Shown one piece after another: positions 10,494 through 23,200 of a stretch of DNA of 64,000 bases. This DNA is from Siphonodentalium dalli (lineage: Eukaryota > Mollusca > Scaphopoda > Gadilida > Siphonodentaliidae). The stretch is from assembly GCA_032622095.1 (NCBI GenBank), contig CP136069.1, positions 50,206,760 to 50,270,759 of the forward strand, in the 5' to 3' direction. A program made the position numbers and the translations under genes. Every line of letters begins with the position of its first letter. The first letter of the stretch is position 1. Below the pieces are notes generated by a model. That model was not told the origin of the DNA. It made no database searches and saw only the letters and a list, made by a program, of their open reading frames with translations.

Positions 10494-13400
10494 CTAAAAA
10501 GTAAAATAAATAATAAATGTAGTATCCAAAAAAGGTCAGATTTTGTTGTAAAAGATGAACATAAAAAATTGGCAATGCATTTATTGTATGATTTAAGTGG
10601 CATTCTTACAAGTCCGCTCAGATGGCTGCAATGCATCCATTATGTTATAACACCACTTTATGCAAGAACAATTTTACAGCCAGAAGTACTAACAATTGGA
10701 ACAGTCTCCCTGAACATTTGGTGTCGGCCGGTTCGGTGAACGATTTTAAATCAATTTTAAATGACCAGTGGCGAGGCAAGCCAAACAAATTCTGCTATGT
10801 ATTCTGAATTGAGCGCACTGTAAAATAGAGCAAATATGATGTTATACTACGACAATTGGCCAATACAAGCGAAAGCTTAAAATAGGCCTGAAGATCACAG
10901 GTAAATCACAGGTAAAAAAATGTTGTATTAACACACACAAGAGATATAAAATTTTCAAAGCAATGTAAGGCGTAACACATACCTTATATGGCTTGTGGCA
11001 TGTCTTTTGTTTTCAATTGATAACCCCCCCCCCTGCCACCATGTCTCTTGTTAACCCTTTACCCAACAAACCAGCCAAAAACGGCCAAATAAAGCTGCAA
11101 CAGCCTAAATTATCTTGGGTCTGTCTCAATAAAACCATACAAATATGGATATCATTGGAACCGGCTCCTTGACCACATTGTGATGGTTACAGTTATGCCC
11201 TGTGCCAACGCATTCTCTTATATATGCGAGTCGACCATAGGTCGCCTCGCATATATAAGAGAATGCATTGGCCTAAAAAAAAAAAAATTTAACACTTTTT
11301 ACCATTTTTTCTTACATTCTTAAACAATTTTATAATTTTTAATGTGTTAAGCCAATGCATTCTCTTATATATGCGAGGCGACCTATGATCGACTCGCATA
11401 TATGAGAGAATGCATTGGCACAGGGCCGTTCTGTTGGGTAAAGGGTTAAGGTGACTCATACACTTCAGTCCTCAAAATAACCCTTGTAATTTTGCTCTTT
11501 GTCATGTTCCGGGCCAAATGACGTAAATGACATCATGAAACCATGCCATGACATCTTTGCTCGTTTTTATTAATAAGCTAACTAACAATATTGGTGTAAA
11601 TGACACTAATAGGCCTGAGTCACATAGGAATTCTTCGGAAGTTGTGAAGTAGGCAATTTTATTTTCATTTTGTTGGTCCATTGCCGATTACACAACTTAG
11701 CAATCTCCATACAGTTGCTAACCGAAAGTTAAGTGATAAAATTTAAAAATCAATACATGCAATTCAAATTTTGAGCTGATGGAAAAGAAAAATAATATAC
11801 GTCATTCACCTGTGTGTAATGTATAGACAACCAATTTGGACTGTGGCTGAGCATGTGGTTGCAAATATCCCTTACCAGAAAGATCTGACAATATGAGAGA
11901 AGCATACCTTAAAATCTAAACAGAGAGTTTTAATATCAGATTCTGGCCCCAGAAATCCCCAGGCTAGCACCGGCGTTGTGTGTTCAGAAACATCATAGAA
12001 GTGATGAATGAATCCATTCTGAAACTGAATAAAATTGAGACAAATGATTGCCGATGTTCAAACCTTTAAATACACAATGATTTAACCCTATCTATACTAA
12101 AGCATCATTGATGAGTAGTAATCTCATAGGAAATGTTCAGATAATAAGTTTAACCCTTTCTATACTAAAGCATCATTGGTGAGTAGTTATCTCATAGGAA
12201 ATGTTCAGATAATAAATTTAACCCTTTCTATACTAAAGCATCATTGATGAGTAGTTATCTCATAGGAAATGTTCAGATAATAAGTTTAACCCTTTCTATA
12301 CTAAAGCATCATTGGTGAGTAGTTATCTCAAAGGAAATGTTCAGATAATAAATTTAACCCTTTCTATACTAAAGCATCATTGATGAGTAGTTATTTCATA
12401 GGAAATGTTCACATAATAAGTTTATCCCTTTCTATACTGAAGGATCATTGATGAATAGTTATCTCATAGGAAATGTTCAGATAAAATATGATAATAAGTT
12501 AACCCTTTCTATACTAAAGCATCATTGATGAGTAGTTATCTCAAAGGAAATGTTCAGATAATAAGTTTAACCCTTTCTATACTAAAGCATCATTGATGAG
12601 TAGTTATCTCATAGGAAATGTTCACATAATAAGTTTAACCCTTTCTATACTAAAGCATCATTGATGAGTAGTTATCTCATAGGAAATGTTCACATAATAA
12701 GTTTAACCCTTTCTATACCGACGCATCATTGATGAGTAGTTATCTCATAGGAAATGTTCACATAATAAGTTTATCCCTTTCTATACTAAAGCATCATTGA
12801 TGAATAGTTATCTCATAGGAAATGTTCAGATAATAAGTTTATCCCTTTCTATACTAAAGCATCATTGATGAGTAGTAATCTCATAGGAAATGTTCAGATA
12901 ATAAGTTTAACCCTTTCTATACTAAAGCATCATTGGTGAGTAGTTATCTCATAGGAAATGTTCAGATAATAAATTTAACCCTTTCTATACTGAAGGATCA
13001 TTGATGAATAGTTATCTCATAGGAAATGTTCAGATAATAAGTTTAACCCTTTCTATACTAAAGCATCATTGGTGAGTAGTTATCTCAAAGGAAATGTTCA
13101 GATAATAAATTTAACCCTTTCTATACTAAAGCATCATTGATGAGTAGTTATCTCATAGGAAATGTTCACATAATAAGTTTATCCCTTTCTATACTGAAGG
13201 ATCATTGATGAATAGTTATCTCATAGGAAATGTTCAGATAAAATATGATAATAAGTTAACCCTTTCTATACTAAAGCATCATTGATGAGTAGTTATCTCA
13301 AAGGAAATGTTCAGATAATAAGTTTAACCCTTTCTATACTAAAGCATCATTGATGAGTAGTTATCTCATAGGAAATGTTCACATAATAAGTTTAACCCTT

Positions 13401-16400
13401 TCTATACTAAAGCATCATTGATGAGTAGTTATCTCATAGGAAATGTTCACATAATAAGTTTATCCCTTTCTATACTGAAGGATCATTGATGAATAGTTAT
13501 CTCATAGGAAATGTTCAGATAAAATATGATAATAAGTTAACCCTTTCTATACTAAAGCATCATTGATGAGTAGTTATCTCAAAGGAAATGTTCAGATAAT
13601 AAGTTTAACCCTTTCTATACTAAAGCATCATTGATGAGTAGTTATCTCATAGGAAATGTTCACATAATAAGTTTAACCCTTTCTATACTAAAGCATCATT
13701 GATGAGTAGTTATCTCATAGGAAATGTTCACATAATAAGTTTAACCCTTTCTATACCGACGCATCATTGATGAGTAGTTATCTCATAGGAAATGTTCACA
13801 TAATAAGTTTATCCCTTTCTATACTAAAGCATCATTGATGAATAGTTATCTCATAGGAAATGTTCAGATAATAAGTTTATCCCTTTCTATACTAAAGCAT
13901 CATTGATGAGTAGTTATCTCATAGGAAATGTTCACAAAATAAGTTTATCCCTTTCTATACTAAAGCATCATTGATGAGTAGTTATCTCATAGGAAATGTT
14001 CAGATAATAAGTTTATCCCTTTCTATACTGAAGGATCATTGATGAATAGTTATCTCATAGGAAATGTTCAGATAATAAGTTTAACCCTTTCTATACTAAA
14101 GCATTATTGATGAGTAGTTATCCCATAGGATATGTTCAGATAATAAGTTTATCCCTTGCTATACTGAAGCATCATTGATGAGTAGTTATCCCATGGAAAT
14201 GTTCTGATAATAAGTTTATCCCTTTCTATACTGAAGAATCATTGATGAGTAGTTATCCCATGGAAATGTTCTGATAATAAGTTTATCCCTTTCTATACTG
14301 AAGCATCATTGATGAGTAGTTTTCCCATAGGAAATGTTCTGATAATAAGTTTATCCCTTTCTACTAAAGCATCATTGATGTGTAGTTATCCTATAAGAAA
14401 TGTTCTGATAATAAGTTTATCCCTTTCTATACTGAAGCATCATTGATGAGTAGTTATCCCATGGAAATGTTCAGATAATAAGTTCAACAGATCGTTAACT
14501 AATTATCTAAACATTTCCGTCAATAAAAAGGGATCCTTCTCAACATTTATTTATCTGTTGTCTGCTTGTATCACATTAGCATCCCTCCGATTGAATTACA
14601 GACCCTTCCAATGTACACTTTTTAACTGACTGTGAGAATGCATTTAGCATAGAAAGAGCTTTAGAGATTAAAGAGGTACTGCACACTAAATCCGGCCATT
14701 TATGGGACCATGTCCTTTTATACTCAACAGAACATATGCAACAAATGAATGAATTTGAGTCATGGATGAGTGCAAAATACACTTCATACAGGGGCCATGC
14801 GGGGATTTTTTTCCGGGCACGTATGCCGGGGTGGGTGGGTATTCGATGGGACCAACAACAAAAAATTTCTGCAACTCTAATTTTTTTTTCCTGCAAGTCT
14901 TTTTGCTGTTTTTGCAATGAGTTTGGCTTAAAACACCTTAGAATGTCAATATTAACATAAATGAAAAATGTCATGATGATCAGACAAACAGGATAGCCTG
15001 TAGATGGTCGCTGACAACCATGTTTTTTTTTGGCCGAATGACCACAAAATGACTCGTTCCTAATTACATGTCAATGTTAACATCCATGACAAATAGTATG
15101 GACAGAAATTCATATACAGCTGTTTACAGTGAATTTCCCCCCAGAAATCTCTGTTTTAGTGTTAAAAGGGGGTGGGTTTCCAAAAATGGTCAGGAAAAAA
15201 CTACCGAAAACGGAAAACATGTTGGATGCAGGGGTGGGTGGGTCCCATCAAGGGTCGAAAGGAAAAAATCAGCATGCGTGTCTGAAAATTTGTTCGACCA
15301 CCCCCTCCCCCCCCCCTGGAATACTCAATTGAATTCCCTCATAGTATTGAACATCCATACAAAATTTCATTCAGATCCGACAATAGGTGTTTAAGATATC
15401 TGCCCGGACAGAAGGATGGACGGATGCACGGACGGATGGAAAAACGGACAGATAGATGTCTGGACGGAAGAATGGATAGTCAATCCAGTATACCCCCCAT
15501 TTTCTTCGCGAGTGGGGGTATAATACATCTGAGACAGGCTGAGAGAGCTGATAGTAATGTAGGTATATATTTTTAATGGCCTTCATACTGAATAGCAGCA
15601 GTTTGAACCAGAGAAGTAATCACATAATAGGTCTTTAACCATTTCATGATGGGAGCTGCACTGGTGCAGCATTAAAGATCATGTGCCAGTGCATTCTCTT
15701 ATATATGTGAGTCTCCCATAGGGAGTCTCACACTTATAAGAGAATGCACTGGTTTAAAAGGTCAAGGTAAATATTGTTAGGCATGAGAAAGACAATTTAC
15801 ACCACTGTCACCAGAATTATTCAAATAAAAAAAAATAGTCCACGAAAAATATGGTCAGTATGGGATGAGATAAGACTAATAAGACTCACCTTCAACATCC
15901 TTCTCTTTGCTTTGAGCACAGACCAAACAGCTGTAGACAGCGCCTGAAGATTTGAATTAGAATAAAAAATATAAGTGACTTTAATACATGGATGACCAAG
16001 CAAGAAATTATAATGAAATTGTCACTGTGCACATATTCTCAAAATAAGTGTCCCCAAAGTCCTCCCCAAAGCAGCGCGTTTAACTTGAACACAATCTCAA
16101 TGCGCCTTCAACAAGCTATAAACACAACACTTGCATTGACATTCCGACCGTGTTATAAACAGCTGAGGACCACGTTAAAATGGACACTTATTTTGAGAAT
16201 ATGTGTAGCTCGACTTGGAGAGGGGATAATGTAATACATTACTGTCAGTGGAGAGATAACGAATGTGGAAAGTTAAAATGTTTATGTAATACTAGAGATC
16301 AATCTTGAGAGCAATATGAAGCTTGGGATCAATCAGATGGGAATTGATGAATATAGGGTGTGACCACAGGAGCTTGGAATTTGGTCAAAACCCCTCTTTT

Positions 16401-17131
16401 ATTGGCAGAACCACCACCCGGGACCATAGGTCACGGAAGGAATGAAACAAGAAATCGTTGCCACCCATTTTGAACTCAACTGTATTCCTACAAAAAATAT
16501 ATTTTCACTAAAAACTTTTGGTACCTCTTACACCTTAGATGCCAATCTACAACATTCCATAGGTATATTTTTCCAGTTCTTCGAAAACCTCACTTTATTT
16601 CGGTAAGGTATTGTAAATTCACCAACGAAGACAAATCTGCGTATTCTTCATCACCCGTTCTAGAATCGGAATGACAAACGACACAAAACCATTTTTCCGG
16701 AATAACAAAGTCGGAACAAAATAAAATCGAAAACCTAAATTTAAAGCCCGCGAAATTCAAAAATATTTGAAAGTGCGTGCGGTTTTCGAAATTAGGCGCC
16801 AGAAAACTTAAATCAGTTTATGTTTGCGTCATACTATGCTCGTTTTTGAAGATCTAATCCTGATGTTTTGTGCATTTTCCTGAAAATTTCTGTATTTTAC
16901 TGTGTCTGCTGTTATCATCTCATGAAAATGACGACTACCCAAGAAGATATTCTTCATTTGACTGAATGGTAATTTGTACAAATATTTCATATATAATTTA
17001 TTTCTATTTATGGCACGACCACGTGGTATTGTTTTTATCTTCTTGTTTTATGTTCGTTATGTACCGGTAGGCCTATATGTACTACTTGACTTTGTAATGC
17101 TACTGGTTGCAATTATTGGTCATAAGGGGAC

Positions 17132-17200
<69 letters not shown>

Positions 17201-20200
17201 GAATAACTAGTTTATAAATTTGTGTTAGTGATAAACTCGCTAACATAAATTTTATGTAATAAGCAACTATAAGTATTGTTAACTGCACCGGTACCAGGAT
17301 CTATAAATAGTATACGTCACTCGTGTGTCGTAACGAATCAGCACCAAAACTCTTAAAGAATGGCTTTATGCATATGATTATATAGCCTGTGCTCATGAAT
17401 TGGAAATTCAATTTTTCATTTCAAGACAGCTAGCCACCATCGGCATTGATTTTCTCAAAATCAAAAATACCAAAAAAATATTAAAAACATTACTTAAAGG
17501 AATATGATCCTGAAAAAAAAATAGTATTTTCTTTCAATATACCGATAATATATACATAAAATGTCCATTATGCGCATGTAATCTAATATTCGGCCGCTAA
17601 TCGTTATTTTTATAACGATTAAAAAAAATTCCGAAGTTAGCCGAAGATTTTGTGTTGTAGACGAGTCACGTGATCATCGGCCACATCACATGATTGTCAC
17701 GTGTAAACAGAAGCATAGTCACATGATCGATCACGTGGTAACTCATTGACAACGCACAGATATTCAACGATACCATAAGTTTGCACGCGCAAAGCGATCA
17801 TGAATTCCATCGCGGCTTTTGACGTTTGTCGCATAATGGGAGAACACTGCGAATGCAAATACATCGTGTTCTCACAATTAAACGTCTTTAGCGTGTTATT
17901 ATTATATGTATCGCGATGTGTTGTTATTATAAAGCCATGCCGCATTTTACGTAGGATCTGGACACTGGAATGTTTACGATATGATAATTGTCTATTAGTA
18001 TTAACTGTGCAAGTCTTTGCATATATGCAATCTTTATATGAATATATAATATAATTTGACTATTCCGGTAACGAAAAAAAGAGAAACACGAGCACATGTT
18101 TATATAGATAACTGACCGTAATTAAACCGAAATAATATACGATAATTTATTTATACATCGTGGTAGAATATACTTATTAATATATCAAAGTCTTCATCTG
18201 TGATTTATTTTACAGTGAACGCTCTTTATTTAGTCATGGTAAAGGAAAATTGGGACTCGACTTAGAACAGTTGTCATCGTGATTATTTACTGTTTACACC
18301 AATACACGCAAATACATGCACACGAACTTGCGATATACATGCTTTATATATCCGTCAAAGTCGTAGCAATTTCCGGTTTATTAAACTCTTTTTATTCGCA
18401 CCATATAAGGAATACTCTTAACATGGAACGCTCTGTATTGAGTCATAGTGAAGGAAAATGGGGACTCGAGTTGTCATCGTGAATACTTCACCCCACTTTA
18501 ACTGCAATGGTATGTATTCGTAACCATGACTGACTCGTCAAATGAAACGCTCTTTATTTGGAATATGTATTGGCTTTTTAGCGATAGGTTCGATTGGATA
18601 TACTCACGACTGGAAGCTCCGGCAAATTTATATTCTTTACGGGAGTTGACGTTTTACTTGGGATGGCATTCTCGTCGGTGGTCCATTTGTTTAACGTGGG
18701 GGTTGCATTTCCTCTGAGTTGTCGTCGGTAGCCACTGTTCGGGCCAAGTGTATTCGCGTTGTGCTCAAAACACATTTTTTCGAAGTGGACGGAACAAATT
18801 CAGGACTATTTCGTTGGCAACTACTTCAATAGTTTCTGATTTTGAGTAACGGGTTTCCCACAGAAATCCCACCAAATGTCACGTAAACGAACGTCGTTTG
18901 GAAATGAATGCAGAATTATACCTAATTGCGAGTCACTATACCGGCCACAGCCGAAAACACTGCATTTATTTGGCATTGTCACGAATGAATTGTAAATACG
19001 GGACAATCGGGGCATATATATGGAAAATTAAAACAACATCGTGAACACGCACCCGAATAGAGTTCACATGTCGGCTCGTGTTTTTATAAGCTTTATTTTT
19101 GTCACGAAAGTGTTATCTGCCCCGCTCAATCGGCCTTCTATATTTCTTGTCAAAACAATAACTTTCCAAGCAGCACTTATGACAAATCACAAGTGAAGAT
19201 AACTCACCGGGCGTTGAAAATTCACCACGTGTACACAATGTTATTGACATGCCATGCCCCGCAGTAATTCCATTACACTCACGCGCTCGATTCCGCATTT
19301 TCCATCGCCACTCATATGACGTCATATAGGTAGACACAATTTTTACTCCGACTCCGATTCCGTGTTTTTAATTAGTTTACTCATTTGACGTCATATGAGG
19401 ATTTGCGACGGAGATAGCCGACAAACGGTGGGGGTATTATTTATTTATTTCTAGGCTTATTTATTACGCGATTGTTATGGGACTTGGATCATTGTGATCA
19501 CAATAGGGGTGGCTTTCCGATAGTGTTTTGTTGTTTCATCAGGATAGCAATCCTTTAATGTAACTTTCGCTGATGGGGTCATTGTCACAAGGCTCCGCGA
19601 TCCGATCACATTCGTAGCCAGGTTTTTTAATCGATCACAAATGTAGCCAGCTTTTCTATGGCGATCACATTCGTAGCCAGCTTTTCATATTCAGGCGAGC
19701 CCCAATGAATAGTGCTGGGCGATATGACGATATATCGGGTATAGCCGGTTTTAATTTTGATATCGTCAATAATATCGTCTGAAATAAAAATATCGTAATA
19801 CCGTCCCAAGTTATAATATTATCCATGTAGGTTGAAACCCATCATATGGTCCCAACAAACAGGGAAGTTAGAGCAAGTATAAATGTATAATAGTCCCAAA
19901 CTTCCCGGAAATACGCAGTCGAAAAAGTTAAAAAACATCGGAGCACGTGCTTGTCAAGTTGGATATGCTTCGTCGGAAACATCAAAGCGCTAGCATTAGT
20001 TGGCGACGTTGTGAGATGATTGGTATGTCGCGCGCATGCGACTGGCACAATGACCTCCTTTCAAGTTGGTGCAGCTTGCTCTATCAACTAGACCCCGAAG
20101 CCACGACAAATAGTTTTCACGGCTGGCTCAACCAATTTTGGTGGCTGGTTATCTAGCTAAGCCGGCTCAGTCGCGACGTTCGTGGCTGACGAAATATGGC

Positions 20201-23200
20201 GGCTCAGCCGGCTGAGACGTTATCATTCTGCGTATTTCGCTTCCGAAATTTTCCCAATCCCCGGTTATAGACACCCGCTTGTTTTTGTCGTTTGTTGTGA
20301 ACCCGTATAATTCCAGACCATGCGTATTCTTTTGGTGTTGGGCTTTTCCATTATGGCGAAATACACGAAGGACTCAGTAAAGGACTCGCAGTGATGTACT
20401 ATGTAGTTTCCCATCTATCTAATCGGCATATTAGTTACATTGGGACTTCTGTCGACTTCCGACGGCTATATCATCACTGGCATCTTGCGACATATGCACG
20501 CATCATTGAATGCTGAATCCGATAGTATTGATATATAATATTTCAAACTATTTTCTATTCTCTTCTACAGGTTATGTGCATATATTGACAAATGTCAGCG
20601 ATGTCTGAGACTGAGATCGTGTCGAAATAAATAATTTATACGTTAAACCCTTTCAATACTGCATGGATGTTCCCACTCCGTTATATGAAAGCATGCATTG
20701 AAATAGTCTATTCCACAATGAGAGGCCCCGGGTATTCTGATAGTGTAACAACCATACAGTGTCCATACGAGTATGCCAATATTATTATATTAGGCAATGC
20801 GGGTTAGTTATTTGCGATTCGCAGTACAGTTGTCCTTAACATATAACTCCATGCACATGGCTCAGCCATTTTACAATTCCGGCAGCGGAGATTGTTTCAT
20901 GCGGCTGGCGTTAGAGATAATATGGCTGGCGGCGGCTTGTGGCCAATATGGCTGGCGGCGGCGGCGTGTGATGGCGGCATCGGGCTCTACTATCAACCGT
21001 AACCGGTTGCTTGGAGGCGAATAACGATGTCAGATTTTTATTGACCAAACTAGCTGATCGTGTCAATTGCAAATTGCGAGTAAAATTATTTTGTGGACAT
21101 GTGCCGTACGGATCATGGCATCACTATCACTTCAACGAACGTCAAATTCACAAACTAATTGAACATGTCTATATTTATTTTCCTCGGCTAAAAAAATGCT
21201 GACGCAAATTCATTTCGCGTCGGCTTTTGCCTCGGCACTGCCCATTGTCGATGCTAATTCCCAGGGCTGCCGTATACTATGTGCATTGAAGTCTCACGGT
21301 GCTACCAACTACCATTTACCACTAATAAATAGTCTCACAAATGACCAATTCCTCATGAATAAATCAAATGGAAATTTGAAACCGAATGTGGTCCTTAATG
21401 TGTGGTGTTGAGCGCTATGGTCGAAGGGATATAACTCTAAAAAATTATGCGAAAATGCACGTGGGCCTTGTTATATGATTATATCCCTTTATTTCAAAGT
21501 TATTGTTTTCTCTGTCGGCAAACTGTCAGCGGCCATGTTTTTATGCAAATGAGCCCAAAATGATTCGTTCCCATCTAGACGCCAATGTTATCATCCATCA
21601 AAAAGTTCATGATGATCTCGGTACGGGCATGTAATAAACATGTAATCAGCAGCTATGTTCGAAATTATAAACGGTACTTTCATGCTATCCATCTCCGGAT
21701 CATAGTTTTAAAGTTTCCGCATATTTCGGTACCAGTTCCGCTACTCAGATTCTAGAACGGGCGATGAAGAATACGCAGATTTGTCTTCGTTGGTGAATTT
21801 ACAATACCTTACCAAAATAAAGTGAGGTTTTCGAAGAACTGGAAAAATATACCTATGGAATGTTGTAGATTGGCATCTAAGGTGTAAGAGGTACCAAAAG
21901 TTTTTAGTGAAAATATATTTTTTGTAGGAATACAGTTGAGTTCAAAATGGGTGGCAACGATTTCTTGTTTCATTCCTTCCGTGACCTATGGTCCCGGGTG
22001 GTGGTTCTGCCAATAAAAGAGGGGTTTTGACCAAATTCCAAGCTCCTGTGGTGTGACGAATAGTTTAGTCTTGCAAAGAACAAAAGATGGCTGCCAGTGC
22101 CCATGTTTTTAATTGATTATCTGTCCTGAGCATATATTACCTGTACATCCTCAAAAAGAACAATATAACATTCCAATGTACACTTTTTTAACTTGGTAGG
22201 AGATTCCATTTAGTATAGAAAAGGTTAAGTCAGTGTCCATTTCTCATATCACTGGTGAAATAGAATAACAGGCGAAAATAAACTGAAATCATTTTGACCT
22301 GTATTTGGCGGAATTAATCCACAAACCACAATTTGGAGTTGTGAACACTGTCTCATTAACCCTTTCGTTACTAAATACTTATTGACGAGTAGTGCCCTTA
22401 GGATAAGATCAGATAATAAGTTCAACAAACAACCTCCAACGGCATTTTCTTGAACTCACTATCTAAACATTTCCCACGAATGAATAGGGATCCTTCTGCA
22501 CTTGTATTATCTGTCTGTCTCTGCATCATCAGCTTAAATTTCATGAACACCCTTCCAGATGAATAGTAGACTATTCCAATGTATACTTTCAATACTGATG
22601 GGAGTAAATTAAGGGTTAATTCTTACCGTTTCCTTAAAGCCATTTGAAAGCCATCGATTCTGCACTACAGCTGTAACTGATGATGGTGGATTGTCAAGAT
22701 CATCAAAAGCATCCATGAGTATGAAATCAAGTAAAATGTCATAGAACGTGAATGCCTTAACCTACAAGAGATAAAAATTAATGCCGTAAATATTCGACTC
22801 CTTAACCACAGCAGAATTAATGGTAATTTTTCAGTATTGTCTGAAATATGGCTTGTTGCAATTCATCGGAAAACTCTCACTGAGAGCTTTCCAATGAATG
22901 GCAACAAGTTTGGTGGTGATCGGATGAGGGATGCGGCCTGTAGGATGATCAAAAGGAAATTGTTGATGGGTGGACACATCGATGGACGACGGATGGCCAA
23001 CCCATAGCAATAACTCAAACTTGACTTTGTCAAGTTGAGCTAAAAATACTGTGTTCTCCGGCACCTCCATCATCACCCACAGTGAGAGACTCATAAATAA
23101 AATAAATTGAAAATTTATCCAAAATATTTTAAAAGTTTAAGAGCAATTCCATAGTGACTAACGGGACAACCTGTTGCCATTTTTGTGGTACCCTGAGCTT

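Larger units (their letters stand above)
16364..22050 (-). mobile_element. 5.7-kb DNA transposon with ~300-bp TIRs and THAP remnant (P-like)
   Basis: Positions 16364-16667 and 21749-22050 are near-identical inverted repeats beginning CACAGGAGCTTGGAATTTGG. The flanks read GTGTGAC on both sides (16358-16364 and 22051-22057), a 7-bp target-site duplication if the ends are CACAGG...CCTGTG, or TGTGA if they are CCACAGG...CCTGTGG. A broken THAP domain lies inside on the minus strand. THAP-type DNA-binding domains, ends starting CA and 7-8 bp duplications together suggest the P-element superfamily. No transposase catalytic region is recognisable. Internally it also holds a CT microsatellite, a half hAT-like end at 19712, three 29-bp repeats at 19601-19690 and a family-F fragment near 20643. 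It lies in intron 9. Confidence 0.8.

Noticed and set aside
12082-14485. Regular array resembling a CRISPR or coding repeat
   Set aside because: Units are contiguous 68-bp repeats without unique spacers, contain stops in every frame, and derive from a transposon end. The genome is eukaryotic.
14576-15394. Overlapping frames of 60-130 codons
   Set aside because: Both strands and several frames are open over a modular repeat. Cys/Trp-rich translations match nothing and shift frame between neighbouring blocks.
17100-17288. Arg/Glu-rich and Leu/Ser-rich frames
   Set aside because: Produced by the CT microsatellite.
18279-18482. Plus-strand frames in the 5.7-kb transposon as its transposase
   Set aside because: Short and lacking motifs. 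The only recognisable protein trace (THAP) is on the minus strand.
20797-21024. 75-codon frame with Trp/Arg-rich end
   Set aside because: Based on a GGCGGCGG stretch inside the 5.7-kb transposon. No similarity and no supporting signals.
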